A stretch of DNA of 22,078 nt from positions 1 through 22,078 of the forward strand of contig JAUNPT010000019.1 of NCBI GenBank assembly GCA_030536565.1, read 5' to 3'. A model generated the notes under the pieces. The model was given only the letters and a program-made list of their open reading frames with translations. It did no database searches and was not told where the DNA came from. This document shows, piece by piece, positions 8,133-16,613 of this stretch (positions are counted from its first letter, which is position 1; the number at the start of each line of letters is the position of its first letter). The position numbers were made by a program, and so were the translations under genes. The DNA comes from Eubacteriales bacterium (GTDB lineage: Bacteria > Bacillota > Clostridia > Lachnospirales > Lachnospiraceae).

Positions 8133-8150
8133 TTGTTTAAATAATAACGA
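8133..8150. promoter_or_regulatory. candidate Rex operator in the rex leader
   Basis: TTGTTTAAATAATAACGA matches the general Rex consensus TTGTTAA-N4-TTAACAA at 11 of its 14 defined positions. It starts about three bases downstream of the predicted rex transcription start, where bound Rex would block transcription. The match is imperfect and the region is AT-rich, so this is a candidate only. Confidence 0.45.
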
Positions 8151-8159
8151 TTATAGACA

Positions 8160-8188
8160 ATTATATAACAATCTTTTTCTTATGTCAA
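8160..8188 (-). promoter_or_regulatory. consensus sigma-A promoter for rex
   Basis: On the minus strand a perfect TTGACA (8188-8183), a 17-base spacer and a perfect TATAAT (8165-8160). Predicted start near 8153, about 50 bases upstream of the rex ATG. It lies in the short gap after metH, so rex and the coiled-coil gene need not depend on the methionine operon. Confidence 0.8.
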
Positions 8189-8215
8189 AGTGACTTTCAG
8201 CCTGCCTAATCTGTT

Positions 8216-10660
8216 CTATCCAAGGACTTTCTTTGCAATATCTACAGATTCCTTAGCGTCCTTTGAGTAAAAATCCGCTTTGATCTCTTTTGCATATTCA
8301 GGTGTAAGTACAGCACCTCCAACCATAATCCTGCAGTCAAGCTTATTCTTATGAATAAGCTCTATTGTTTCCTTCATAGAAACAAGCGTTGTCGTCATAA
8401 GTGCGGAAAGACCCACCAGCTTAGCCCCATGCTCTTTTATAGCGTCTACCACTGTCTGATATTCCACATCCTTGCCTAAATCAATAACTTCATACCCATA
8501 ATTTTCCAAAAGGACTTTGACAATATTTTTCCCAATATCATGAACATCACCCTTCACTGTAGCAATCACAATTTTACCCTTGCTGATTGGAGCAGAGTCG
8601 TTAGTAATCATATATTTTCTTATTTCCTCAAATGCTGCCTGTGCAACGCCTGCAGACATAATAAGCTGCGGAAGAAACAGCGTTCCTTTCTCAAATTCTG
8701 CGCCAATCCTGTCTAGTGCAGGAATCAGGATATTATTAACAATATCCATAGAGTCCGTAGTCTTTAAAAGCTCCTGTGTTGTCAATGCGCCTTCATTTTT
8801 AAGCCCCTTCATAACTGCATGGTACAGCTCTGCCTCAAGCCCGCTTCTGCCATCAATACCGCAGTCATCCCGCTGCTTTTTATCAGGTGTGGCTTCCTTT
8901 ACAGCATTTTTCCCAGCCGGGTCTATTTTCGGTATTAATGGTGCATTGGCATATGCCTTAATAAAATCAACCGAGTTTTTATCTATATTAGCAAGAAGCT
9001 TATATGCCCTGACAGCCCCAGTCATTTCTTCAACATTAGGATTGATTATTGCAAGGTCAAGGCCATTAGTTAACGCCATCGTAAGAAAAATATGATTTAC
9101 AAGCACTCTGTTCGGCAGTCCAAATGAAATATTAGAAACTCCAAGTACTGTCTTTAACCCAAGCTCTGTTTTTACCCTGTTAAGAGCTGTAAGTGTCTCC
9201 ATAACACCTTCCTGCTCTGCTGATGCAGTCAGTGTCAAACAGTCAATATATACATCTTCCTTTGGTATTCCATAAGCGCACGCTTTTTCCATGATTTTCT
9301 TAGCAATAGCAAAGCGTTCTTCGGCTTTAGGCGGGATTCCATTCTTATCCAGCGCAAGGCCTATAACTGCTGCACCATATTTTTTGACTAATGGAAAGAT
9401 TTTATCCATAGTCTCATCTTCACCATTAACAGAATTAACTATAGGCTTTCCATTATATACTCTCAGAGCAGCCTCTATAACCTCCGGCATAGTTGAATCA
9501 ATCTGCAGTGGTACATCAACCACTGCCTGCAGTGCCTGCACTGTATCCACCATCATCTTTTTTTCATCAATCCCCGGAAGCCCTACATTCACATCAAGAA
9601 TATCTGCCCCTGCTCCAGTTTGCTCTAAAGCCTGTCCCAGAATATAATCCATATCATTATTAAGCAGTGCTTCCTTAAATACCTTTTTCCCTGTAGGATT
9701 GATTCTCTCTCCGATTATACGCGGTTCAGAAAGTGCAACAACCTTAGTTGCTGAGCATACTGCCGCAGCAGGCGGTGTCTTTTCAGCCGGAATGTTTCCT
9801 TCTTTTTCAAGCATATCTGCTATGGCTTTTATATATTGCGGATTCGTTCCGCAGCAGCCTCCGAATATCTTAATCCCGTACTTTCTCAGATTCTTTATTA
9901 ATTCTGCAAATTCTTCGGGCGGACAGTCATACTTGTTAGTAACAGGGTCTGGAAGGCCCGCATTAGGCTTAACGACAATTGGTTTTGTTGTCCACTTTGA
10001 AAGCTCGGCAATTACAGGCTCCAATTCCTTTGGGCCAAGTGAGCAGTTAACTCCAAGCGCATCAACCCCAAGTCCGCTTAGGGTAAGTGCCATCGCAGGA
10101 ACCGAAACTCCTGTAAATGTACGCATATTTGCTTCAAATGACATAGTACATATCACAGGCAGATTTGTATTTTCCCTGGCTGCAAGTACTGCTGCCTTGC
10201 ATTCGAGCAAATCAGTCATAGTCTCAAATACAATAAGGTCTGCGTCCTTTCCTGCCACGACAATTTCCTTATAATACTCATAGGCTTCATCAAACTGCAG
10301 TGTTCCCGAAGGGGCTAACAGCTGTCCTACAGGCCCTACATCTAATGCAACACAGGCTTCCTTTCCTGTAATCCTGCAGGCCTTTCTTGCATTTACAACA
10401 GCTGCCCTTACAAGCTCATCAACTGAATATCCTGAGCCTTCAAGCTTATATCCATTGGCACCGAATGTATTGGCATATATGACATCTGCTCCGGCCCTTA
10501 AATACTGCGAATGGATATCTATAAGAATGTCCGGCTGCGTAATATTTAAAACCTCTGGAATCTCTCCCATCTTCATTCCTGCTGCCTGCAGCATAGTTCC
10601 CATTGCGCCATCAAGTATTACATAATCTCTGTTTAAAAGTTGTCTGAAGTCTTTAACCAT
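8216..10660 (-). CDS. metH: cobalamin-dependent methionine synthase, without activation domain
   Basis: Transfers a methyl group from methyltetrahydrofolate through cobalamin to homocysteine, giving methionine. Of 814 residues, about 1-285 form the homocysteine/zinc barrel (C206 in GVNCSLG, C269 and C270 in GGCCGTNPQ), about 310-580 the pterin-binding barrel (GERINPTGKK, ILDVNVGLPG, GVSNISFGLP), about 605-690 the cobalamin cap, and about 690-814 the cobalamin Rossmann domain with the ligand histidine at about 707 in GDVHDIGKN. The fourth, SAM-binding reactivation domain of E. coli MetH is absent and is encoded by the gene just upstream. The frame opens at a GTG at 10672, but the ATG at 10660 is preferred. 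It has GGTGGA seven bases before it and overlaps the upstream stop as ATGGTTAA, which suggests coupled translation. No cobalamin or SAM riboswitch is seen nearby. Confidence 0.95.
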   Translation of the reverse strand: MVKDFRQLLNRDYVILDGAMGTMLQAAGMKMGEIPEVLNITQPDILIDIHSQYLRAGADVIYANTFGANGYKLEGSGYSVDELVRAAVVNARKACRITGKEACVALDVGPVGQLLAPSGTLQFDEAYEYYKEIVVAGKDADLIVFETMTDLLECKAAVLAARENTNLPVICTMSFEANMRTFTGVSVPAMALTLSGLGVDALGVNCSLGPKELEPVIAELSKWTTKPIVVKPNAGLPDPVTNKYDCPPEEFAELIKNLRKYGIKIFGGCCGTNPQYIKAIADMLEKEGNIPAEKTPPAAAVCSATKVVALSEPRIIGERINPTGKKVFKEALLNNDMDYILGQALEQTGAGADILDVNVGLPGIDEKKMMVDTVQALQAVVDVPLQIDSTMPEVIEAALRVYNGKPIVNSVNGEDETMDKIFPLVKKYGAAVIGLALDKNGIPPKAEERFAIAKKIMEKACAYGIPKEDVYIDCLTLTASAEQEGVMETLTALNRVKTELGLKTVLGVSNISFGLPNRVLVNHIFLTMALTNGLDLAIINPNVEEMTGAVRAYKLLANIDKNSVDFIKAYANAPLIPKIDPAGKNAVKEATPDKKQRDDCGIDGRSGLEAELYHAVMKGLKNEGALTTQELLKTTDSMDIVNNILIPALDRIGAEFEKGTLFLPQLIMSAGVAQAAFEEIRKYMITNDSAPISKGKIVIATVKGDVHDIGKNIVKVLLENYGYEVIDLGKDVEYQTVVDAIKEHGAKLVGLSALMTTTLVSMKETIELIHKNKLDCRIMVGGAVLTPEYAKEIKADFYSKDAKESVDIAKKVLG

Positions 10661-11348
10661 TGCAGTGTCCACCCTTTTCTCTGAATTTACATATATCTCT
10701 CATATTACATGTCTGACAGCCCCTTGCCTGCCCTTTGACCGGCTCCCTTGAAAGTCCTATTACTGCTGTAACTGACTTAGTTGGAACAAGCATTGAGGAC
10801 TCATTAACATGAAGTCCTATCAACTTATCTGCATTCAATATCTTAATAAAATCTCTCTGAAGACTTATTGGCAAATCCCCATACCCCAGCCCAAACCTGA
10901 AGGTCTGATAATACTGCGGCAGTTCCCTGCTAATTTCTGTCTCCAGCCTGTTACAGGCCTGCTCAACTGCAGCACTTGCCATGCTGTCCATAATAACAGC
11001 TTTTGCCATATCTGTCACTTGAAACGTCCTAATCATTCTGTCGGCTGCATCAGAAAGAGTCACTGCCATAAGCACCGCTCTGTCACAATTTGCGAGATGC
11101 CTTTTTATGGACTCTCCAAAAAGAATCAGATTAGTACCAGCAATTTCGACACCCTCCTGTCTTACAACGACATCAAACACTCTGTAAATTCCTCTCGGTC
11201 TTACCTGTGACACAATTTCATTTTCACACTGTCTCATAAGCTTTAACGTATCTGCATCTATTTCATTTTGTCCATACCCAAGATATCTCGCTGCCTCATG
11301 ATAATCCAAGTCCGTTAATTCTATCTGTCCGTTCACACTAATCCTCAT
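10653..11348 (-). CDS. methionine synthase reactivation-domain protein with Cys-rich tail
   Basis: Stand-alone version of the MetH activation domain, which binds S-adenosylmethionine for reductive remethylation of cob(II)alamin when MetH is oxidised. It has 231 residues. The conserved core contains FRFGLGYGDLPISLQ and the SAM-site-like SMLVPTKSVTAVIGLS. The C-terminus adds four cysteines spaced C-x2-C-x5-C-x8-C, absent from E. coli MetH and possibly a metal or iron-sulfur site. The start overlaps the stop of the upstream GGDEF gene as ATGA, and its own stop lies inside the metH start region, so all three genes form one tightly coupled unit. Only a weak ribosome site (TGGA) is seen, which fits translational coupling. 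Function is assigned from family and from the missing domain in the adjacent MetH. Confidence 0.9.
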   Translation of the reverse strand: MRISVNGQIELTDLDYHEAARYLGYGQNEIDADTLKLMRQCENEIVSQVRPRGIYRVFDVVVRQEGVEIAGTNLILFGESIKRHLANCDRAVLMAVTLSDAADRMIRTFQVTDMAKAVIMDSMASAAVEQACNRLETEISRELPQYYQTFRFGLGYGDLPISLQRDFIKILNADKLIGLHVNESSMLVPTKSVTAVIGLSREPVKGQARGCQTCNMRDICKFREKGGHCNG

Positions 11349-12646
11349 TCCATATTTTCATAATCTGTAACAACCTGATTGCGTCCGCCCCTTTTTCCGG
11401 TGTAAAGATGCCTGTCAGCCCGGTTAAACATATATCTTGGTTCTTCGCCGCTGATTCCCTTAGTAACACCAAACGTCATAGTGACACTTATAAATGTATC
11501 ATTTCCTACGCATACCTTATTTGCTCTTATTTTATCCAGGATATTATTAATAATCCCTATGCTTTCCTCATATCCGGTTCTGTCAAAAACCAGCAGAAAT
11601 TCTTCTCCTCCCCATCTTGCAACGAATCCGTAACTGGCCATTTCATTTTTTAAAAGCAGTGCGGTCTGCTCAAGCACCATGTCTCCTGCATCATGTCCAT
11701 ACGTATCATTGACTTTTTTAAAAAAATCTATGTCTCCTATTGCAATAGAATCCGCAGCCTTCTGGCTGGAGGATTTAAAAAACATTTCCTTTAATCTGTT
11801 TTCCGCATACCTGCGGTTATATATTTTGGTAAGTGCGTCCAGCTCCACCAGCTCTTTTAACGCTCTCTGCATTCCCATTACAGCCCTTCCCACATCAGAA
11901 ATCTCGTCCTCATGATTAAAAATCTGTGCATCAAGGACACTGTCTAACTTTCCTCCCGAAACCTTATCCAGAGATTTCTTCAGCTCATATATTCTGTTAA
12001 CAATACTGTTAGAGCTTCTGGTTGTATATATGCCTGCAGCAGCAATGCATAATATAAACAGCAGCAGTATAGGCATAACAGAAGCAAATATACTTCTGCT
12101 TACCGAAGCTGCCGCCTTGCCTGCAAAAACCATGCCTATACAGGTTTGGTCCGAATTATAAAGCGGTTTATAATATCCAAAATATGTCTGGCCATTTACC
12201 ATGACATTATTATAGAAAACCGCCTGCTTTGCGTCTAATACTTCCTGCTTAACCTTCAGATTAACGGCAGTTCCTGATATTCTCTTTCCACTTTCATATT
12301 CAATCGTTGTAAGCACTCTCATATCGCCATAAAACACTGTAACATCAATATCACAGAGTCTTTTTATATCATCAAGCATTTCATTCTTATCATTAAGAAG
12401 TGTTTCGCCTTTATAAATGTATATATTGTCTGTCCCCTGCTTTGTAAAATCCCCCGGATATTTTTCATTGAAATTATATTCAAAAATATCACATAAATAC
12501 TTAAGCTCCGTTTTTACTTCCTTCTCCATAGCACTTCTAAATGCAAAAAAAGCAATTACAGTAATAAGCACTGTAAGTATAAGCATTGGCATTACTACTT
12601 TTATTAATATCTGTTTCTTCAGGCCTAACGTCTTTCGTCCCCTCAT
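11345..12646 (-). CDS. membrane diguanylate cyclase with extracytoplasmic Cache-like sensor
   Basis: Predicted receptor that makes cyclic di-GMP in response to an outside signal. In the 433-residue protein, residues 12-36 form a first membrane segment, about 40-185 an extracytoplasmic region resembling a single-Cache sensor (TVFYGDMRVLTTI, NGQTYFGYYKPLYN, IGMVFAGK), about 188-208 a second membrane segment, about 209-262 a HAMP-like linker, and about 265-433 a GGDEF domain with GDIDFFKKVNDTYGHDAGD and the active-type motif GGEEF at 346-350. The RxxD inhibition site is missing. The frame opens at 12688, but the ATG at 12646 is chosen because GGAG lies five bases before it. Its TGA overlaps the ATG of the MetH reactivation gene by four bases, an odd partner for a signalling gene. 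The sensor ligand is unknown. Confidence 0.92.
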   Translation of the reverse strand: MRGRKTLGLKKQILIKVVMPMLILTVLITVIAFFAFRSAMEKEVKTELKYLCDIFEYNFNEKYPGDFTKQGTDNIYIYKGETLLNDKNEMLDDIKRLCDIDVTVFYGDMRVLTTIEYESGKRISGTAVNLKVKQEVLDAKQAVFYNNVMVNGQTYFGYYKPLYNSDQTCIGMVFAGKAAASVSRSIFASVMPILLLFILCIAAAGIYTTRSSNSIVNRIYELKKSLDKVSGGKLDSVLDAQIFNHEDEISDVGRAVMGMQRALKELVELDALTKIYNRRYAENRLKEMFFKSSSQKAADSIAIGDIDFFKKVNDTYGHDAGDMVLEQTALLLKNEMASYGFVARWGGEEFLLVFDRTGYEESIGIINNILDKIRANKVCVGNDTFISVTMTFGVTKGISGEEPRYMFNRADRHLYTGKRGGRNQVVTDYENME

Positions 12647-12695
12647 AATAGCTCCATTCTCTATTATTTTGAATAACAGTGCAATCATTTATTTT

Positions 12696-12724
12696 ATTAT
12701 ATATCACAGGGAAAAAATCCGCAA
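12696..12724 (-). promoter_or_regulatory. candidate promoter for the GGDEF-metH operon
   Basis: On the minus strand TTGCGG (12724-12719), a 17-base spacer and a perfect TATAAT (12701-12696). Predicted start near 12689, about 43 bases before the GGDEF start. The -35 box is weak beyond TTG. Confidence 0.5.
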
Positions 12725-12731
12725 TACAGAT

Positions 12732-12767
12732 AGTGCCACAGTCTTGTTATCTTTGGACTGTGGCACT
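12732..12767 (-). terminator. 12-bp stem-loop after the DEAD-box helicase gene
   Basis: Perfect 12-base arms (12732-12743 and 12756-12767, AGTGCCACAGTC with GACTGTGGCACT) and a 12-base loop, six bases past the helicase stop. The nearest T-run on the message (TTTTTT, about 12713-12718) is some 13 bases beyond the stem, so it may terminate poorly or mainly protect the 3' end. Confidence 0.6.
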
Positions 12768-12773
12768 TCTATG

Positions 12774-14405
12774 CTATCTTTTTTTCTTTTCGGACTTTCT
12801 GTCTTTATTTTTCCTCTTTCTGCCGCCATCATTAGCCTTTTCAATATTTACGGTCCTGCCCTTAATCTTTACATTATTCATCGCATTAAGCACCTTATCA
12901 GCATGCTTTGCAGGCACTTCAACGAATGTATAATTATCCATCATATCAATAGCCCCCACCAGCTTGCCCGGCATTCCCGACTCTCCTGCAATTGCTCCTA
13001 AAATATTAGCAGGCTTTATTTTGTCTTTCCTGCCGACATTTATAAAAAGCCTTACCATTCTTCCACTGTTTTCATGGTCATTCTCGTAGTGGATTTCCTC
13101 GACTTCCTCGTTCTTATCAAGCGAGTCACCAATAAGCAGCTTAAGAAGAGCTGCTGCTATATCCATTGAAGTGTAATCCTCCTGATTCACATGATTCTCC
13201 ACCATTTCTATCATTTCAGACAGTCCACCCTCTGCGATAGTGCTGCTTATAGTCTTGAATACTCCCTCAAGCTTTGTATTCTTAACATCATCAATCGATG
13301 GAATCGGTTTAGCAATTATCTTTGTCCTGCAGTAATGCATTATGTCCTTAAGCTTATAAACCTCTTTCCCTGATATGAACGAAAGCGCCAGCCCTGCACG
13401 TCCTGCACGTCCTGTTCTTCCTATTCTGTGTACATAATATTCCTCGTCCTGCGGCAGGTCGTAATTAAATACCACATCAACATCATCGACATCAATTCCC
13501 CTTGCAGCTACATCTGTAGCAATAAGAATTTCTGTTTTTCCGCTCCTGAAATCGTCCATGACACGATCCCTCTGCTGCTGTTTCATATCACCATGGATTC
13601 CATCTGCAAAATAGCCTCTGCCCTTTAGCTGTGATATGAGCTCGTCCACCTGTCTTTTTGTATTGCAGAAAACTACCGAAAGCCTTGGATTATATATATC
13701 AATAAGACGGCACAAAACCTCTGTCTTATTCTTAGGCCTTACTTCGTAATAAAACTGGTCAATATTAGACACTGTAAGCTCTTTTCTGACCACCTTAATT
13801 ACCTGGGCGTCTTTCTGAAATGTTTTCGCAATATCCATAATTGCCTTATCCATCGTAGCTGAAAACATAATAGTCTGCCTGTCCACAGGCGTATCGGTAA
13901 GAATCGTTTCCATATCCTCCCTAAAGCCCATATCAAGCATTTCATCTGCCTCATCTAAGATAACCATTGATACGTTATCAAATTTCACAGTTTTCCTTCT
14001 CATATGATCCATAACCCGTCCCGGCGTACCAACAACAATCTGTACACCCGTCTTGAGTGCTTTTATCTGCCTTACGATTTCCTGTCCCCCATAAACCGGG
14101 AGTACCTTTATATCACTCATAAACTTTGCAAGCTTTCTTATTTCCTCTGCGACCTGGATAGCCAGTTCTCTTGTCGGGCAGAGCACTATTGCCTGCACCT
14201 TCTTTAGCTGCGGGTCAATTTTTTCAAGCATGGGAATCGTATAGGCGGCAGTTTTTCCTGTTCCCGTCTGCGCCTGTCCAACAACGTCCTGTCCACTCAA
14301 AATCACCGGTATTGACTGTGTCTGAATCGGTGAGGCTTCCTCAAACCCCATGTCTTCAACAGCCCGTAATATACGCTCATTTATCTGCAGTTCCTCGAAT
14401 TTCAT
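12774..14405 (-). CDS. DEAD-box ATP-dependent RNA helicase with DbpA-type RNA-binding domain
   Basis: RNA helicase of the DeaD/CshA/DbpA group, acting in ribosome assembly or mRNA turnover, often at low temperature. In 543 residues: Q motif near 23-30, Walker A AQTGTGKT at 45-52, PTRELA at 78-83, DEAD at 151-154, SAT at 182-184, and in the second RecA domain IATDVAARGIDVDDVD and HRIGRTGRAG. A DbpA-type RNA-binding domain follows at about 445-520 (VRLFINVGRKDKIKPANILGAI, FVEVP, VNIEKAN), then a basic tail ending KKKR. The ATG at 14405 is chosen over an upstream ATG at 14426 because AGGA lies six bases before it. It is expressed from its own promoter, divergent from the ABC-F gene. CshA, DeaD and DbpA cannot be told apart with certainty here. 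Confidence 0.95.
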   Translation of the reverse strand: MKFEELQINERILRAVEDMGFEEASPIQTQSIPVILSGQDVVGQAQTGTGKTAAYTIPMLEKIDPQLKKVQAIVLCPTRELAIQVAEEIRKLAKFMSDIKVLPVYGGQEIVRQIKALKTGVQIVVGTPGRVMDHMRRKTVKFDNVSMVILDEADEMLDMGFREDMETILTDTPVDRQTIMFSATMDKAIMDIAKTFQKDAQVIKVVRKELTVSNIDQFYYEVRPKNKTEVLCRLIDIYNPRLSVVFCNTKRQVDELISQLKGRGYFADGIHGDMKQQQRDRVMDDFRSGKTEILIATDVAARGIDVDDVDVVFNYDLPQDEEYYVHRIGRTGRAGRAGLALSFISGKEVYKLKDIMHYCRTKIIAKPIPSIDDVKNTKLEGVFKTISSTIAEGGLSEMIEMVENHVNQEDYTSMDIAAALLKLLIGDSLDKNEEVEEIHYENDHENSGRMVRLFINVGRKDKIKPANILGAIAGESGMPGKLVGAIDMMDNYTFVEVPAKHADKVLNAMNNVKIKGRTVNIEKANDGGRKRKNKDRKSEKKKR

Positions 14406-14450
14406 CAAAATTCCTTTCTTAAACATTTCTTTTTTATGTGCAACTTTTCA

Positions 14451-14479
14451 ATCATACATGAAATACGTCTTAAAGTCAA
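14451..14479 (-). promoter_or_regulatory. promoter for the DEAD-box helicase gene
   Basis: On the minus strand TTGACT (14479-14474), 17 bases, TATGAT (14456-14451). Predicted start near 14444, about 40 bases before the ATG, so the leader is short and lacks the long leader common in cold-shock helicase genes. Confidence 0.65.
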
Positions 14480-14491
14480 AGCATATTTTTA

Positions 14492-14520
14492 TTGCATTTA
14501 ATAAACTAATTTCTTATAAT
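14492..14520 (+). promoter_or_regulatory. promoter for the ABC-F gene
   Basis: TTGCAT (14492-14497), 17 bases, TATAAT (14515-14520); predicted start near 14527, about 26 bases before the ATG at 14553. It is arranged back to back with the helicase promoter, the two -35 boxes only 12 bases apart. Confidence 0.65.
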
Positions 14521-14552
14521 GTGTTTATTGTTCAACAGAAATGGAGAAATTT

Positions 14553-16487
14553 ATGATACTTTCATGTAATAATATCAGTAAAGCTTTTGGAACTGAACAG
14601 ATTCTTAAGAACTGTTCATTTAACATAGAGGACAGGGAAAAGGCTGCTATTGTTGGCATCAATGGCGCTGGGAAATCAACGCTGTTAAAAATCATTGTTG
14701 GAGAAATGGCATCAGATACCGGACTTGTCACATTAGCCAGGGATAAAACTCTTGGATACCTTGCCCAGCAGCAGAACCTTGTTTCCCACAACACAATATT
14801 TGATGAAATGTTAAGTGTAAAACAGGATATCATAGACCTTGAACATCAGATACGCCAGACTGAAAAGAAAATGGAAAATGCTTCAGGAAATGACCTTGAA
14901 ACACTTTTAAACCAATATTCACGCATGAACCATGAATTTGAAATGGCCAATGGTTATGCTTATAAAAGTGAAATTACAGGTGTCTTAAAGGGCCTTGGAT
15001 TTTCAGAGCAGGATTTTTCCCTGAAAGTGGACACATTGTCCGGAGGCCAGAAGACACGTGTTGCATTAGGCAAGCTGCTTCTTTCCAAACCTGACATTAT
15101 TCTTTTGGACGAGCCTACCAATCATCTTGATATGGAATCCATCAGCTGGCTCGAAAATTATCTGCTTACATACAATGGCAGCGTACTTATTGTTGCCCAC
15201 GACAGATATTTCCTTGACAAAATAGTTTCAAAAATAATTGAGCTGGATAATGCAGCAGCCACTGTATTTTCTGGAAATTACACAGACTATGCCTCCAAAA
15301 AAGCAATTCTGCGTAATATGAAGCTTAAGGAATATATTAACCAGCAGCAGGATATTAAGCATCAGGAGGCTGTAATTGCCAAGCTCAAACAGTTTAATCG
15401 TGAAAAGTCGATTAAACGTGCTGAAAGCCGTGAAAAAATGCTTGATAAAATCGAGCTTGTAGAAAAACCTGTTGAGCTTAACGACAAAATGCATATAACA
15501 CTTGAGCCAAATGTTATAAGCGGCAATGACGTCTTAAATGTCTCCGGTTTAACTAAGGCATTCGACAATAATACACTCTTTGACAACATAAGCTTTGAAA
15601 TAAAGCGTGGAGAAAGACTGGCTCTTATCGGTAACAACGGAACAGGAAAAACAACTATACTGAAACTGATTAACGGGCTTATTGAGCCTGACTGTGGTTC
15701 AATCCATCTGGGTGCAAAGGTCACAATAGGCTACTATGATCAGGAGCATCATGTTCTTGACCCGGATAAAACTCTATTTGAGGAGCTTCAGGACGCATAT
15801 CCTGATTTGAATAATACAAAAATCAGAAATACTCTTGCCGCATTTTTATTTACAGATGACGACGTATTTAAATATATCCGTGATTTAAGCGGCGGTGAAC
15901 GCGGACGTGTTTCCCTTGCAAAGCTTATGCTTTCCAACGCCAATTTCCTTATTCTTGATGAACCAACCAACCACCTTGATATAACTTCAAAGGAAATTCT
16001 TGAAAATGCCTTAAACAGCTACACGGGTACTGTTTTATATGTTTCACACGACAGATATTTTATAAATACTACCGCTACAAGAATACTTGAGCTTACTAAC
16101 AAAACAACAGTAAATTACATCGGAAACTACGATTATTATCTGGGAAAAAAGGACTCTCTGACATCTGCCATCTTACAGTCAAATACCACTTCCCCTGCTT
16201 TGAGCACAGCCATAGATGCCAGTGGGTCAGAAAAGCAGCAGTCAAAGGCTGACTGGAAGCACTCAAAGGAGGAGCAGGCTCTTTTAAAGAAGAAAAAAAA
16301 TGCCCTGCAAAAAATTGAAAAACAGATTGAAGATGTTGAAAACAGAATCGCAGCAATTGACGAACAATATTCCAATCCTGCCATTGCAACGGATACGGGC
16401 AGGCTTATGGAGCTGCACAGGGAGCATTCCTCTCTTTCCGAGCAGCTGGATTCACTCTATGTTAACTGGGAAAAATTACAGGAATAG
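14553..16487 (+). CDS. ABC-F family ATPase (YdiF/Uup-like translation factor)
   Basis: Soluble twin-ATPase protein without membrane segments, of the ABC-F group that binds the ribosomal E site. In 644 residues: ABC1 with Walker A GINGAGKS (35-42), signature LSGGQ (162-166) and Walker B ILLDEPTNHLD (183-193); a charged helical linker with KREK-type repeats at about 245-310; ABC2 with GNNGTGKTT (360-368), LSGGE (445-449) and LILDEPTNHLD (466-476); and a C-terminal coiled coil at about 550-644. The C-terminal coil favours a housekeeping YdiF/Uup-type factor over a resistance protein, though that is inference. The ATG at 14553 is chosen over 14541 because GGAG lies six bases before it, and it encodes MILSCNNISKAFG as in relatives. 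It is transcribed away from the helicase gene. Confidence 0.94.
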   Translation: MILSCNNISKAFGTEQILKNCSFNIEDREKAAIVGINGAGKSTLLKIIVGEMASDTGLVTLARDKTLGYLAQQQNLVSHNTIFDEMLSVKQDIIDLEHQIRQTEKKMENASGNDLETLLNQYSRMNHEFEMANGYAYKSEITGVLKGLGFSEQDFSLKVDTLSGGQKTRVALGKLLLSKPDIILLDEPTNHLDMESISWLENYLLTYNGSVLIVAHDRYFLDKIVSKIIELDNAAATVFSGNYTDYASKKAILRNMKLKEYINQQQDIKHQEAVIAKLKQFNREKSIKRAESREKMLDKIELVEKPVELNDKMHITLEPNVISGNDVLNVSGLTKAFDNNTLFDNISFEIKRGERLALIGNNGTGKTTILKLINGLIEPDCGSIHLGAKVTIGYYDQEHHVLDPDKTLFEELQDAYPDLNNTKIRNTLAAFLFTDDDVFKYIRDLSGGERGRVSLAKLMLSNANFLILDEPTNHLDITSKEILENALNSYTGTVLYVSHDRYFINTTATRILELTNKTTVNYIGNYDYYLGKKDSLTSAILQSNTTSPALSTAIDASGSEKQQSKADWKHSKEEQALLKKKKNALQKIEKQIEDVENRIAAIDEQYSNPAIATDTGRLMELHREHSSLSEQLDSLYVNWEKLQE

Positions 16488-16538
16488 TGATATTTCACAA
16501 AAAATAAGTCCAAACACTGGTTTTTATGAGATGTTTTG

Positions 16539-16567
16539 TTGACAAAGACGGATTTTTGGCGTATAAA
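16539..16567 (+). promoter_or_regulatory. promoter for HU
   Basis: Perfect TTGACA (16539-16544), 17 bases, TATAAA (16562-16567), about 47 bases before the HU ATG. A strong promoter is expected for this abundant protein. Confidence 0.75.
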
Positions 16568-16613
16568 TACATTATATTGTTATTCACTTATTTCTAAGGA
16601 GGATGGAGTTTTT

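Noticed and set aside
8158..8173. Second Rex-like site around the rex -10 box (TTGTTATATAATTGTC on the minus strand)
   Set aside because: Only the left half fits the consensus; the right half lacks AACAA.
9699..10274. Long plus-strand open frame inside metH
   Set aside because: It mirrors the conserved homocysteine-binding domain; its low-complexity Ser/Pro/Ala make-up is typical of an antisense shadow frame.
12647..12731. Possible cobalamin or SAM riboswitch before the metH operon
   Set aside because: The leader is only about 43 bases from the predicted start and contains no B12-box or SAM-type conserved elements.
14525..14833. Minus-strand open frame across the start of the ABC-F gene
   Set aside because: It is antisense to a strongly conserved Walker A region, has no ribosome site and no recognisable protein.
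16096..16389. Two overlapping minus-strand open frames in the ABC-F coiled-coil region
   Set aside because: They owe their length to the Lys/Glu-rich coding strand; no start signal or family resemblance.
16487..16498. Short GTGA...TCAC hairpin at the ABC-F stop codon
   Set aside because: Only four base pairs and no T-run on the message strand; too weak to call a terminator.
16536..16613. Upstream in-frame start for HU
   Set aside because: It would put the promoter inside the coding region; the AAGGAGG before 16614 and HU family length set the later start.
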